64,000 nucleotides of DNA, taken from an uncultured Bacilli bacterium (lineage in GTDB: Bacteria; Bacillota_I; Bacilli_A; RF39; UBA660). Location: NCBI GenBank assembly GCA_934149465.1, contig CAKPEZ010000003.1, forward strand, positions 90,680-154,679, in the 5' to 3' direction. The position numbers were made by a program, and so were the translations under genes. Below the pieces are notes generated by a model that did no database searches, was not told the DNA's origin, and saw nothing but the letters and a program-made list of their open reading frames with translations. Below are positions 7,780-16,845 of the stretch, piece after piece (position 1 is the first letter of the stretch; the number at the start of each line of letters is the position of its first letter).

Positions 7780-7902
7780 GTAAAATAGGAGAAAGATAGT
7801 AAAAAGAATATTGGGGAAATAAGAAGATATCTAATAATTTGACTATCTAATAAATCTTTTTTCTATTATTAAAGAAAAGCTATGAGATACTAGCTTTTTT
7901 TC
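7780..7902 (+). ncRNA. Unidentified leader RNA or small RNA with its own terminator
   Basis: Between a good promoter and the gene at 7956 lies about 120 nt of non-coding sequence. AGATAGT (7794-7800) can pair with ACTATCT (7844-7850), closing a domain that contains ATTGGGGAAATAAG. It is followed by a clear terminator: AAAAGCTA (7875-7882), an 8-base loop, TAGCTTTT (7891-7898) and more T. This layout fits either a short independent RNA or an attenuator/riboswitch leader for the downstream gene. It does not match SRP RNA, 6S RNA, tmRNA, RNase P or a T-box in anything I can see. Confidence 0.55.
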
Positions 7903-7955
7903 TATGTATGATTGTTCTTTTTTTGATTAATAATAATTATGAGGAGAGTGTAATA

Positions 7956-8393
7956 ATGAATGAAACTAATGAATTATTAGAATATTTTCACAAGACTACT
8001 GATATGGGTGCTAAGAGTACTGAGTATTTGCTTGGATTTTTAAAGAATAAAGAAAATAAAATAAAGAAAGCTTTAGAAGATCAGCATAAAGAATATTTAA
8101 AATTTCAAAAAGAAATAGATAAGATTTTAAAAAAGAAAAAACTAGAGTTAAAAGAAGCCGGAGTTATGGCTAATGTTATGTCTTATATGGGAATAAAGAT
8201 GGAAGTGTTAAAAGATAATAGCGATGCTAAGATGGCTGATATGTTAACTCAGGGACTTACTATGGGAGTACTCGAAGTAAGAAAAAAGTTAAAAGCATTA
8301 TCTAAAGAAGCTGATGAAGATGTTGTTAAATTAGGAAAAGACTTTTTAAAATTTCAAGAAGATTCGATAGAAAAGTTAAAGACTTTTTTATAA
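7956..8393 (+). CDS. Unknown 145-aa helical protein
   Basis: Not recognised. The protein is strongly helical and charged with heptad-like Leu/Lys patterning (KENKIKKALEDQHKEYLKF, EIDKILKKKKLELKE), then a Gly/Met-rich stretch (GVMANVMSYMGIKM) and another helix (MADMLTQGLTMGVLEVRKKL). There is no signal peptide or membrane span. The start at 7956 is chosen because GAGGAG lies 7 bases before it; an in-frame ATG at 7908 has no ribosome site and overlaps the end of the leader terminator. Its expression probably depends on read-through of that terminator, unless a weaker promoter lies at 7914-7940. Confidence 0.7.
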   Translation: MNETNELLEYFHKTTDMGAKSTEYLLGFLKNKENKIKKALEDQHKEYLKFQKEIDKILKKKKLELKEAGVMANVMSYMGIKMEVLKDNSDAKMADMLTQGLTMGVLEVRKKLKALSKEADEDVVKLGKDFLKFQEDSIEKLKTFL

Positions 8394-8436
8394 AGAATCT
8401 TTTTTTATGCTATAATTTATTATAGGAGGAAGCTTA

Positions 8437-9405
8437 ATGGATAAAGATATTTTATTGATGCCTAAGATTGATTTACATCTTCATTTAGATGGATCTGTTA
8501 GAATAGATACTGTGTATGAATTATTAAATAAGAAAGTTTCTTTAAAAGAAATTAGAAAAAACATGTGTATAAATGATGATTCTTCTTCGCTTTCTGATTA
8601 TCTTAAGAAGTTTGATTTACCTATAAAAGTAATGCAATCTAAAGAAAATTTAGAGAGAATTGCTTTTGAATTAGTAGAAGAGTTAGAAAAAGAAAATGTT
8701 ATATATGCAGAGGTTAGATTTGCACCTTTTTTTCATACTAAAGAAGGATTATCTTTAGATGAGGTTATTACTTCAGTATTAAAAGGACTAAGAAAAGGGA
8801 AAATTAAAGTTGGTTTAATTCTTTGTTTAATGAGGGGATCTTCTTTTGAAGATAATAAAAAGATTGTCTTTTTGACTAAGAAATATCAAGATAAGGGAGT
8901 AGTTGGTTTTGATTTAGCAGGAGATGAAGGAAGATATCCTAATTATTTATATAAAGATTTATTTGTATTAGGTAAAGAACTCGGGTTAAATTATACTATT
9001 CATTCGGGAGAAGGAGATGGTGCTAGTAGTGTGCTAGAAGCAATTAAACTTGGTACTAAAAGAATAGGTCATGGAGTTAGATGTGATGGTCTTATTGATT
9101 TACTAAAAGAAAATAATATTACTTTAGAAGTTTGTCCTAGTAGTAATATAGATACTAAAATAGTAAGTAATATTAAAGATCATCCATTTATGAAGTTATA
9201 TTCTTCTAAGGTTTTAGTAACTGTTAATACAGATAATAGGACTGTTTCTAATACTAACTTAACTAGAGAATATAGCTTATTAAAAGATGCTTTTAACTTA
9301 AAATATGAAGATTTTATTAAACTTAATATTAATAGTGTTAATGCAGCATTTATCTCTTCTTTAGAAAAGAAAAAATATATAGATATATTGAAGAAACACT
9401 TGTAA
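8437..9405 (+). CDS. add: Adenosine deaminase
   Basis: Deaminates adenosine and deoxyadenosine to inosine and deoxyinosine in purine salvage. The zinc and catalytic motifs are present: HLHLDGS near residues 14-20, HSGEGDG near 189-195 (usually HAGE), GHGVRC near 210, VCPSSN, and TVNTDN near 265-270, whose Asp is the metal ligand. The NTDNRTVS version, instead of NTDDP, is common in Bacillota. The length of 322 residues is normal. The start has AGGAGG. It stands between the unknown 7956 gene and yvcK, with a separate promoter before yvcK. Confidence 0.93.
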   Translation: MDKDILLMPKIDLHLHLDGSVRIDTVYELLNKKVSLKEIRKNMCINDDSSSLSDYLKKFDLPIKVMQSKENLERIAFELVEELEKENVIYAEVRFAPFFHTKEGLSLDEVITSVLKGLRKGKIKVGLILCLMRGSSFEDNKKIVFLTKKYQDKGVVGFDLAGDEGRYPNYLYKDLFVLGKELGLNYTIHSGEGDGASSVLEAIKLGTKRIGHGVRCDGLIDLLKENNITLEVCPSSNIDTKIVSNIKDHPFMKLYSSKVLVTVNTDNRTVSNTNLTREYSLLKDAFNLKYEDFIKLNINSVNAAFISSLEKKKYIDILKKHL

Positions 9406-9421
9406 AATATTAAATATTATC

Positions 9422-9450
9422 TTTCCATAAAGAATAAACTATGGTATAAT
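9422..9450 (+). promoter_or_regulatory. Promoter of yvcK-whiA
   Basis: TTTCCA (9422-9427), 17-bp spacer, TGGTATAAT (extended -10; TATAAT at 9445-9450). It lies 26 bp before the yvcK start. Confidence 0.7.
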
Positions 9451-9475
9451 CACAGGTAAGAGTTAGGGGAGAGAT

Positions 9476-10426
9476 ATGAAGAAAATAGTTGTTTTGGGTG
9501 GTGGAACAGGCCTTTCTACTTTATTAAAAGGGTTAAAATTATTTCCACTTGATATAACAGCAGTAGTATCTGTTGCAGATGATGGATCTTCTACTGGAAA
9601 ATTAAGAAAGGAATTTAATATTCCAGCAGTAGGGGATTTAAGAAATGTTTTAGTTAGTTTATCAGAAGTAGAACCTCTTGTTGAAGAGTTATTACAATAT
9701 CGATTTACTACTAATAGTGATTTAAATAATCATGCAATGGGGAATTTACTTTTAACAGCGCTTTATAATATAACTGGTAGTTTGACAGCATCATTAGAAG
9801 CTTTATCTAAGATTATTAAAATTAAAGGAAAAATACTTCCTTTTTCAGAAGATAATGCTACTTTGGTTGCGCATACTAAAAGTGGAGAAACTATAATTGG
9901 TGAAAGTAAAATTACGAAAGCTGGGAAAGAGATTGATTATATAGAATATCTAGAGAAAGATATTCATACAACTAAGAGAGTATTAGATGAAATTAAGCAT
10001 GCTGATTATATTATCTTAGGAATAGGAAGTTTATATACTAGTATTATTCCTAATTTGCTTACTGAAGATATAAAATGTGCTTTAAGGAATTCAAAAGCAA
10101 AGAAAATGTATATTTCCAACGCTATGACAGAACATGGAGAAACGGATAATTATACCGTAAGTGATTGTATAAAAGTAATTAATCGTTATATAGATGATCA
10201 CTTTATTGATGTGGTGGTATCTTCTACTAGTAAGATATCATCTAAAATAAAAAAACGATATCATGAATTAGAATTAAGTACACCAATAAAAATAGACGAA
10301 GAAGAAATTAAAAGAATGGGTGTAGAACTTGTTAAAGAAGATTTAATTACAGTTGTTAATGAACAAGTTCGTCACGATTATTTAAAAACTGCATTAGCGG
10401 TATTTACTTATATAATAAATAACTAA
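9476..10426 (+). CDS. yvcK: YvcK/MgfK-family protein (gluconeogenesis factor)
   Basis: A CofD-like Rossmann protein that binds UDP-sugars and is needed for cell shape and growth on gluconeogenic carbon in B. subtilis. Signature stretches: VVLGGGTGLSTLLKGLK at residues 4-20, VADDGSSTGKLRKE near 37-50, NHAMGNLLLTAL near 85-96, and ILGIGSLYTSIIPNL near 179-193. It is followed after 12 bp by whiA, the usual order, but rapZ, which normally precedes it, is absent here. The ATG at 9476 has GGGGAGAG upstream. Confidence 0.94.
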   Translation: MKKIVVLGGGTGLSTLLKGLKLFPLDITAVVSVADDGSSTGKLRKEFNIPAVGDLRNVLVSLSEVEPLVEELLQYRFTTNSDLNNHAMGNLLLTALYNITGSLTASLEALSKIIKIKGKILPFSEDNATLVAHTKSGETIIGESKITKAGKEIDYIEYLEKDIHTTKRVLDEIKHADYIILGIGSLYTSIIPNLLTEDIKCALRNSKAKKMYISNAMTEHGETDNYTVSDCIKVINRYIDDHFIDVVVSSTSKISSKIKKRYHELELSTPIKIDEEEIKRMGVELVKEDLITVVNEQVRHDYLKTALAVFTYIINN

Positions 10427-10438
10427 GTAGGTGATATT

Positions 10439-11368
10439 ATGACATTTTCCTCTAGAGTAAAAGATGAAGTATCAAGATTAGAAACATCTAGAACTGAAAA
10501 TATTGCAGAATTATCTGCTATTATTCGAAATACAGTTGCTTTAAGTAATAAATCTATTGATATTACCGTAGAAAATAATGCAGTAGCAAGAAGAATATTT
10601 AAGTTAATTAAAGATATTTATAATATTACACCGCAGATTACTGTTAGAAAAAGATATAATTTTAATAAGAATTTGACTTATATTCTATCTTTAAAAAATG
10701 AGTATAAATATATTTTAATTGATTTATCATATTATGATGAAGATTATAATAAAATAAATATTCCTAAAGACTATTTAATTAGTGATGAAGAAGATTTAAG
10801 AGCATATTTAAGGGGATTATTTATTGCTGTTGGTAGTGTTAATGATCCAAAGACTTCTAGATATCATTTGGAATTATTAGTTGATAATTCTAGTTATGCT
10901 AATTTTATTAACAATATTTTGAATGATCATCTATTAAATAGTAGAATAATAAAAAGAGAAAAACATTATATGATTTATATAAAAGAAGCTGAAAAAATAA
11001 GTGATTTCTTAAGAATTATTAAATCTTATAATGCAGTACTATATTTTGAAGATATTAGGATTTATCGTGATCATAAGAATATGACTAATCGTCTTAATAA
11101 TTGTGAACAAGCAAATATTGATAAGGTTTTTCAAACTTCTAATGAACAAATTCATGATATAGAAAAATTAAAAGAATATGATATGCTTGATTTTATAGAT
11201 GAAAAACTTAAGGAAGTATGTAAATATAGATTAAAATATCCAGAATCTTCATTAAAAGAATTAAGTGAAATTATTTCTTTAGAAACAGGGAATGTTATTA
11301 CTAAATCTGGCTTAAATCATAGATTTCGTAAAATAAAAGAAATAGCTAGTCAAATAAAAGAAAAGTAG
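10439..11368 (+). CDS. whiA: DNA-binding protein WhiA
   Basis: A 309-residue homologue of the actinobacterial sporulation regulator. It is conserved in Gram-positives, where it affects cell division and chromosome segregation. The N-terminal part starts TFSSRVKDEVSRLE. A degenerate LAGLIDADG-type domain follows, with DLRAYLRGLFIAVGSVNDP near residues 121-139. The C-terminal helix-turn-helix is SLKELSEIISLETG then TKSGLNHRFRKIKEIA at about 272-302. It overlaps functionally with yvcK as an operon partner, and a promoter for the tyrS leader starts right at its stop codon. Confidence 0.95.
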   Translation: MTFSSRVKDEVSRLETSRTENIAELSAIIRNTVALSNKSIDITVENNAVARRIFKLIKDIYNITPQITVRKRYNFNKNLTYILSLKNEYKYILIDLSYYDEDYNKINIPKDYLISDEEDLRAYLRGLFIAVGSVNDPKTSRYHLELLVDNSSYANFINNILNDHLLNSRIIKREKHYMIYIKEAEKISDFLRIIKSYNAVLYFEDIRIYRDHKNMTNRLNNCEQANIDKVFQTSNEQIHDIEKLKEYDMLDFIDEKLKEVCKYRLKYPESSLKELSEIISLETGNVITKSGLNHRFRKIKEIASQIKEK

Positions 11369-11397
11369 TTGTGAGAAAAAAGAAAGTGTGTTATTAT
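11369..11397 (+). promoter_or_regulatory. Promoter of the tyrS T-box leader
   Basis: TTGTGA (11369-11374), 17-bp spacer, TATTAT (11392-11397). It begins at the base after the whiA stop codon. Confidence 0.6.
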
Positions 11398-11403
11398 ATA
11401 AAT

Positions 11404-11623
11404 ATATTTTATCTTTATTAGTATTAAATTTAAAATTAGTAGAAATATTTATCTTTATTAGAGAAAGCAAGTGGTTGATGAAAACTTGTAAATGAGTATT
11501 TTGAATTACATTAGATTTAGCTAATCGGTTTCGATCGTTATTAAAATAAGTAGTAAGATTTTTCTTATTAATTAAGGTGGTACCACGGCTAATTCGTCCT
11601 TAGATATTCTAAGGACTTTTTTT
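11404..11623 (+). promoter_or_regulatory. T-box riboswitch of tyrS
   Basis: The T-box sequence AAGGTGGTACCACGG is at 11574-11588. It is followed by a terminator: GTCCTTAGA pairs with TCTAAGGAC (about 11596-11615), then a T run. The Specifier is most likely TAC (Tyr) at 11507-11509 in the context GAATTACA. Uncharged tRNA-Tyr would stabilise the antiterminator and allow tyrS transcription. Confidence 0.93.
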
Positions 11624-11661
11624 ATTAATAAAGATTGTTTTATTAAAGGAGGATTATATTT

Positions 11662-12891
11662 ATGACATTAGTAGAAGATTTAAAATGGAGAGGACTTATT
11701 AAAGATATTAGTAGTCCCTCTTTAGAAGAAAAACTAAATAAGGGGGGAATGACTTTTTATATAGGAACTGATCCTACTGGGGATAGTCTTCATATAGGAC
11801 ATTTTTCTACATTCTTAATTTCTAAGAGATTAAAGAATGCTGGGCATAATCCAATATTATTAGTAGGTGGCGCTACTGCTTTAATAGGTGATCCTAAACC
11901 TACTGCAGAAAGGCCTATTATTAGTAAAGAGGAAGTAGCGCATAATTTTACTTGTTTAAAAAAACAAGCAGAAGAAATATTTGGCTTTGAAGTAGTAAAT
12001 AATTTTGATTGGTGCAAAGATATTAACTTTCTTGACTTCTTACGTGATTATGGAAAATACTTTAATGTAAATTATATGTTAAATAAAGATATTATTAAAA
12101 GAAGAGTAGATGAGGGAATTACGTATGCAGAGTTTTCTTATATGATAATTCAAGCATTAGATTTTTTACATTTATACGAAACTAGAAATTGCACTTTACA
12201 AGTGGCAGGATCCGATCAATGGGGAAATATTACTGCTGGAATAGAGCTTACTAGGAAGAAAACAGGAAATGAGATTTATGGATTTACAATGCCCCTTGTA
12301 ACTAAAGCAGATGGAACTAAATTTGGAAAGAGTGAAGGGAAAGCTATTTGGCTTGATCGTAATAAGACTTCTCCTTATGAAATGTATCAGTTCTTTATTA
12401 ATAGTGAAGATAGTAAGGTTATAGATTATCTTAAGAAGTTAACTTTCTTATCTAAAGAAGAAATTGATAAATTAGAAGAATCTAATATAAAAGAGCCACA
12501 TCTTAGAATTGCTCATAAGAAGTTAGCAGAGGAGGTTATTACTTTTTTACATGGTCATGAAGCTTATGAAGAAGCAGTTATGATGGCAGATATTCTTTTT
12601 AATAACGATATTAAGAAATTAACAGTAAAGCAAATAGAAGATGTGTTTAATGATTTAGATAAGATTTATGTAAAAAATAATGATCTTCTTTTAGATATTC
12701 TTGTTAATAATAATATTTTAAGCAGTAAGAGAGAAGCTAGAGAATTTCTTTCTAATGGAGCGATTACTGTTAATGGAGTAAAAGTATTAGAACTTAATAA
12801 AACTCTTAGTGAAGAGGATTTTATTGGTAATAAGTATATTGTAATAAGAAAAGGAAAGAAGAATTATTACTTATTAGAAAAGACTTTGTAA
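11662..12891 (+). CDS. tyrS: Tyrosyl-tRNA synthetase
   Basis: Class I synthetase that charges tRNA-Tyr. The HIGH motif is at residues 44-47 (DSLHIGHFST). The KMSKS equivalent is KFGKS at 220-224. The tyrosine pocket residues lie in YIGTDPTG and QVAGSDQWGN. A C-terminal S4 RNA-binding domain covers about 345-409 (SKREAREFLSNGAITVNG). The length of 409 residues is typical of the bacterial TyrRS. It has its own T-box leader and AGGAGG ribosome site. The sigma-70 array starts 83 bp downstream from its own promoter. Confidence 0.97.
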   Translation: MTLVEDLKWRGLIKDISSPSLEEKLNKGGMTFYIGTDPTGDSLHIGHFSTFLISKRLKNAGHNPILLVGGATALIGDPKPTAERPIISKEEVAHNFTCLKKQAEEIFGFEVVNNFDWCKDINFLDFLRDYGKYFNVNYMLNKDIIKRRVDEGITYAEFSYMIIQALDFLHLYETRNCTLQVAGSDQWGNITAGIELTRKKTGNEIYGFTMPLVTKADGTKFGKSEGKAIWLDRNKTSPYEMYQFFINSEDSKVIDYLKKLTFLSKEEIDKLEESNIKEPHLRIAHKKLAEEVITFLHGHEAYEEAVMMADILFNNDIKKLTVKQIEDVFNDLDKIYVKNNDLLLDILVNNNILSSKREAREFLSNGAITVNGVKVLELNKTLSEEDFIGNKYIVIRKGKKNYYLLEKTL

Positions 12892-12915
12892 AAAATGGTT
12901 ATACTTTTTTGATAT

Positions 12916-12944
12916 TTGACTTTTTCTTGAGAATGTGCTAAAAT
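12916..12944 (+). promoter_or_regulatory. Promoter of the four-gene sigma-70 array
   Basis: TTGACT (12916-12921), 17-bp spacer, TAAAAT (12939-12944). The intervals between the four downstream genes are 19, 10 and -1 bp, with no internal promoter that I can see, so one transcript is likely. Confidence 0.75.
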
Positions 12945-12974
12945 AATGCACCGATATTAAGAAAGGGGAATATT

Positions 12975-14090
12975 ATGGGAGAATTACGTAATAATACTGG
13001 TGCGATAATGCATATTTTAAATGAACAATTAAAAAGTACACAAACAGTTTGTCTTGATACTTATAAAAAATTAGTAAAGGAATATGGTAAAGAAAGCGTT
13101 AATAGTGCGATTGATGCTATTTATACTAGTGCTTCTTTAGAAGATATATATCCTTTGATGGAAGCATTTGCTGAAATCGAAGATTATCGTTTAAAAAGTG
13201 ATTTAGAAGAAGAAGCAAAGTTATCTGTTTCTGAAGAAAATACTATCTTTTCTAGAAAGACTGTTACTGATCTATACATGGATGATATGACAGCAATGGA
13301 TTCTAGTAATTTATTAAGTGCCGAAGAAGAAGTAAAATTGTTTGAAAGAATAAAAAAAGGCGATATGGATGCCTATGATGAAATGGTTAGAAAAAATTTA
13401 CGTTTAGTAATTTCAATTGCTAAGAAATATGTGGGTAGAGGCCTTGAATTTGATGATCTTGTTCAAGAAGGAAACTTTGGATTAATGAAAGCTGTTGAAA
13501 AGTTTGATCTTTCTAAAAAATGTAGATTTTCAACATATGCTACATGGTGGATCAGACAAGGAATTACAAGAGCAATAGCAGATAGTGGTAATACTATTAG
13601 AATTCCAGTCCATATGGTAGAATCTGTTAATAAGTTAAATTTTGCTAAAAAAAGATTAGTAGCATCTTTGCATAGAGAACCTACTAATTTAGAATTAGCT
13701 AATGAGTTAAGGTGGAGCGAGGCAAGAGTAGAAAGCGTTAAAACTTTAGATTATAGAATGACCTTAATACCTTTGTCTACTCCTGTTAACGAAGATGGTG
13801 ATAGTACTTTAGCAGATTTTATTCGTGATGAGAATGTTTCTGTTGAAAGAGAAGTGGAGTTAAAATCTCTAAAGAACGTTATGGGAAATGCTCTTGATAC
13901 TTTAACCTCACGTGAAAGAGAAATTCTGTTTTATCGCTTTGGATTTATAAATGATAAATGTTATACTTTAGAAGAAGTAGGTAATATTTTTGGAGTAACG
14001 AGAGAAAGAATTAGACAAATAGAAGCTAAAGCGCTTCATAAATTAAAACAACCAAGTAGAGCTTCTAAATTAAGAGATTATATAAAATAA
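12975..14090 (+). CDS. rpoD: Sigma-70 factor 1 of the array (primary-type, RpoD-like)
   Basis: A 371-residue sigma factor with all core regions. A short region-1.1-like N-terminus (LDTYKKLVKEYGKESVNSAI) is at about residues 28-47, and region 1.2 at 95-125. In region 2, FDDLVQEGNFGLMKAVEKFD and FSTYATWWIRQGITRAIAD (about 184-202) keep the promoter-melting and -10 recognition residues of primary sigmas. Region 3 has REPTNLELANEL. Region 4.2 has TLEEVGNIFGVTRERIRQIE, the -35 recognition helix. It is the best candidate for the housekeeping sigma, but dnaG, the usual rpoD neighbour, is absent, so the true rpoD could be elsewhere. It leads three further sigma-70 paralogues. Confidence 0.88.
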   Translation: MGELRNNTGAIMHILNEQLKSTQTVCLDTYKKLVKEYGKESVNSAIDAIYTSASLEDIYPLMEAFAEIEDYRLKSDLEEEAKLSVSEENTIFSRKTVTDLYMDDMTAMDSSNLLSAEEEVKLFERIKKGDMDAYDEMVRKNLRLVISIAKKYVGRGLEFDDLVQEGNFGLMKAVEKFDLSKKCRFSTYATWWIRQGITRAIADSGNTIRIPVHMVESVNKLNFAKKRLVASLHREPTNLELANELRWSEARVESVKTLDYRMTLIPLSTPVNEDGDSTLADFIRDENVSVEREVELKSLKNVMGNALDTLTSREREILFYRFGFINDKCYTLEEVGNIFGVTRERIRQIEAKALHKLKQPSRASKLRDYIK

Positions 14091-14109
14091 TATTTAAGGG
14101 GGAATTAGG

Positions 14110-15012
14110 ATGAATACTAGAAATAATAATATTTCTTTTGAAAATATAAGTGAAAGTGCTTTATATGGGACTGTTGGCCTTGCTGAAAAAAGTGCAGTTG
14201 AACTTTATCTTACAGATTTAAAGTATTTTGGAAATTCTGATAGAGTATTAGGAAGAAAAGAAGAACTAAAATTATATGAAAAAATAGTAAATGGTGATGT
14301 TGAAGCTAAGAAGATTTTTATAGAATCAAATTTAAGATTAGTAATTTCTGTTGCTAAGAGATATGCTTCTTATAGCAAACTACCTTTATCTGATTTAATT
14401 CAGGAAGGTAATATTGGATTATTAAAAGCAGTTGATAAGTTTGATCCTACTCGTGGTTATAAATTTTCAACATATGCTATTTGGTGGATTAGACAATCAA
14501 TACGAAGGGCAGTTTTATCTCAATCAAGAATAGTCAATCTTCCAACTAATATCATGGATAAAATAGTAAAGATTCATCGGATAGAACATCAATTAACTGA
14601 TAAATTAGGAAGGACTCCTTCTAAACGTGAGTTGTCTCAAGAATTAAATATTGATGAAGAACTTCTTACAAAGATATTGCATACGGTAGAAGATATTGTA
14701 TCATTAGATATGTCAGTTGGTAGTGGTAATGAGGCAACAACTTTTGGAGAATTTATATCTGATTCTTCTAATGAATTAGAAGATGATATTAGTAAACTTA
14801 GTGATAATATTATTATAAATGAAGCTATGGAAGTACTTACTCCAAAAGAAAGAGAAGTAATTGCACTTAGATATGGTTTAAATGGTGATGATGCTTTAAC
14901 TTTTCAAGCTATTGGAGATAAATTTGGAGTTACTCGTGAGAGAATACGTCAAATTGAAAACCGTGCTTTAAAAAAAATGAAGGAATCATCTTTAGCACTT
15001 AAGCGCAAATAG
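14110..15012 (+). CDS. Sigma-70 factor 2 of the array
   Basis: A 300-residue group-2/3-like sigma factor without a region-1.1 extension. Region 1.2 begins VELYLTDLKYFG. Region 2 has LSDLIQEGNIGLLKAVDKFD and FSTYAIWWIRQSIRRAV at about 119-135, so the -10 recognition helix still has the WWIRQ core but differs in the following residues (SIRRAVLSQ instead of GITRAIADS). Region 3 has GRTPSKRELSQELN. Region 4.2 has TFQAIGDKFGVTRERIRQIE, almost the same recognition helix as factor 1. It probably reads similar -35 boxes with a different -10 preference. It starts 19 bp after factor 1 with a GGGGGA ribosome site. Confidence 0.85.
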   Translation: MNTRNNNISFENISESALYGTVGLAEKSAVELYLTDLKYFGNSDRVLGRKEELKLYEKIVNGDVEAKKIFIESNLRLVISVAKRYASYSKLPLSDLIQEGNIGLLKAVDKFDPTRGYKFSTYAIWWIRQSIRRAVLSQSRIVNLPTNIMDKIVKIHRIEHQLTDKLGRTPSKRELSQELNIDEELLTKILHTVEDIVSLDMSVGSGNEATTFGEFISDSSNELEDDISKLSDNIIINEAMEVLTPKEREVIALRYGLNGDDALTFQAIGDKFGVTRERIRQIENRALKKMKESSLALKRK

Positions 15013-15022
15013 GGGGATAATT

Positions 15023-16048
15023 ATGAGTGATTCAAAGAAACGAATAGCTAAAGTAATAACAAAAGAAATAAAAGATACTGGATGTTTAAGTTTAAAAACT
15101 TATGAAGAATTAATTAGTAAGTATAATATTGGTATGATTGATGAATTTATTTCTGAATATTATTTTAAGTATTTAAATAATAGTAGTCTTGAAATTGGCT
15201 CTTATTTTGGACAAATAATAGAAAAGTATCCATCTTTAGGATTTAAAAATTGGGTTCCTTATTATTTATATGTTAAAGATCTTAAAGAAATTTCTCGTCC
15301 AAAATTATCTTTAGAAGAAGAAAGAAATTTGTTTGAAAGAGTAAAGCTTAATGATATTGAAGCACGTAATAAGCTTGTTGAAGCTAATTTATTTTTAGTA
15401 ATATTGATTGCTAAAAAATATATGTCAGCTACTATTCCTTTTGCTGATTTAGTTCAGGAAGGTAATCTAGGACTTATTGAGGCTATTTCTCATTATGATT
15501 ATAATAGAAATGTTAAGTTTTCTACTTATGCTGGTTATTGGATAGAATCTAAAATAAGAAGAGCTATGATCGATAAAGGTGCAATAATTAGAATACCTTC
15601 TTCTAGAACTTATGAGGTTGCTAAGAAAATAGAAAGTTATACAGATGCCTTTTATGGAAGGGTTCACCGTGAACCAACGGAAGGTGAGCTTGCTATTCTA
15701 TTAGGAGTAAGTATTAAAGTTTTAAATAGTATAAGACTAGCAACAAGTGAGCCTATTTCTGTTGAAATGCTTCAAGAAAATGATGAGTCTTGGGATGAAA
15801 AGTTTAGTTATGAACCACTTGAAAATAGTAAAAGCCTAGGGGATTATGGTATATTTGAAAATAACATAGGAGATAATCTTACTTCAAGAGAAATTAGATT
15901 TTTGAAATTAAATTATGGCTTTGGTGAAAAAGAAGCTTTACCTTTAGAAAGTATTGCTAATAAAGAAGGAATTACTAGAGAAGCTGTACGTCAAGTAGTA
16001 GTTAAAGCAGTAAGAAAATTAGAAAATCATAAAAGGAGATACTTATAA
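15023..16048 (+). CDS. Sigma-70 factor 3 of the array, altered -10 helix
   Basis: A 341-residue sigma-70 protein. Its N-terminus (GCLSLKTYEELISKYNIGMI) resembles the short N-terminal domain of factor 1. Region 2 keeps FADLVQEGNLGLIEAISHYD, but the -10 helix reads FSTYAGYWIESKIRRAMID (about residues 166-184): the usual WWIRQ has become YWIES, replacing residues that contact the -10 element in primary sigmas. Region 3 has REPTEGELAILLG. Region 4.2 is also shifted: LESIANKEGITREAVRQVVV in place of GVTRERIRQIE. Both DNA-reading helices therefore differ from factors 1 and 2. It is 10 bp after factor 2 and ends in TAATG, sharing one base with factor 4. Confidence 0.82.
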   Translation: MSDSKKRIAKVITKEIKDTGCLSLKTYEELISKYNIGMIDEFISEYYFKYLNNSSLEIGSYFGQIIEKYPSLGFKNWVPYYLYVKDLKEISRPKLSLEEERNLFERVKLNDIEARNKLVEANLFLVILIAKKYMSATIPFADLVQEGNLGLIEAISHYDYNRNVKFSTYAGYWIESKIRRAMIDKGAIIRIPSSRTYEVAKKIESYTDAFYGRVHREPTEGELAILLGVSIKVLNSIRLATSEPISVEMLQENDESWDEKFSYEPLENSKSLGDYGIFENNIGDNLTSREIRFLKLNYGFGEKEALPLESIANKEGITREAVRQVVVKAVRKLENHKRRYL

Positions 16049-16845
16049 TGAACCTTCAAAATGCTCATCTTACTACAAGTGAAATTAGAAAAAAAAGTTC
16101 TATTTTACTAAAAAAGATGAATGACGGAAGTAGAAAAGCTAGATTAGAACTTATTGAGTTAAATCTTCCTTTAGTAGTATATATTGCTAGTAAATATAGA
16201 GATCTTGCTGATTTTGATGATCTTATTCAAGAGGGAGCTATTGGCTTAATAAGAGCTATTGATTGTTATGCTAAAGAGCAAGAGACTTCTTTTAGTACTT
16301 ATCTTTATTATAGTATTGTTAGAAGTATTACTACCGAGATATATAGGCAAAGAAGTTCTATGTTAGTTAAACCTAGAACTGCATCTAAGATCGATAAATT
16401 ACTTAAGGATATAGATATATTAGAAAGTAGGCTTAATAGAAATGCTACTTTAGAAGAAATAGCAACCTATACTGGTTATTCACAAAAGTTAGTAGATAAG
16501 ATGCTAACGTTTAAAAGAAGAGAAAAATCTTTGTATGATTTAGTTATTAATGATAGTGATTTTTCTGATAGTACTTATTTAATTAATACGCTTATTGATG
16601 AAGGGGCCCCTTGTGTTATAGATGAGGTTTTAAATAATGAAGCTTTAGATTACCTTAAGTCATTATTAGATAACAGTGAATTAAATGAACGAGCGATTAA
16701 GATATTTACTCAGAGAAATGATTTAGATGGTCGCGGGAAAAGATCACTAACGGAAGTAGGAGAAGAATTTGGAATAACTAATTCTAGAGTTAGTATGATT
16801 GATAAAGCTGTAAAGAAAAAATTAAAATTAAAGTATAATTATTAG
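16048..16845 (+). CDS. Sigma-70 factor 4 of the array, most divergent
   Basis: A 265-residue sigma-70-like protein, the shortest of the four. Region 2.1-2.2 is recognisable: NLPLVVYIASKYRD and DFDDLIQEGAIGLIRAID. The -10 helix is strongly changed (FSTYLYYSIVRSITTEIYRQ near 81-100, without Trp or the RQ pair). Region 3 has LNRNATLEEIATYTGYSQ. Region 4 is weak but visible: ERAIKIFTQRNDLDGRGKRS, then TEVGEEFGITNSRVSMIDKA as the helix-turn-helix. It may recognise a distinct promoter class or act as a modulator. Its start overlaps the stop of factor 3, so translation is coupled. A terminator follows at once. Confidence 0.8.
   Translation: MNLQNAHLTTSEIRKKSSILLKKMNDGSRKARLELIELNLPLVVYIASKYRDLADFDDLIQEGAIGLIRAIDCYAKEQETSFSTYLYYSIVRSITTEIYRQRSSMLVKPRTASKIDKLLKDIDILESRLNRNATLEEIATYTGYSQKLVDKMLTFKRREKSLYDLVINDSDFSDSTYLINTLIDEGAPCVIDEVLNNEALDYLKSLLDNSELNERAIKIFTQRNDLDGRGKRSLTEVGEEFGITNSRVSMIDKAVKKKLKLKYNY

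Noticed and set aside
12975..14090. Firm naming of factor 1 as the only housekeeping rpoD
   Set aside because: The sequence fits a primary sigma, but dnaG is not adjacent and the rest of the genome is not visible, so the name is kept with reserve.
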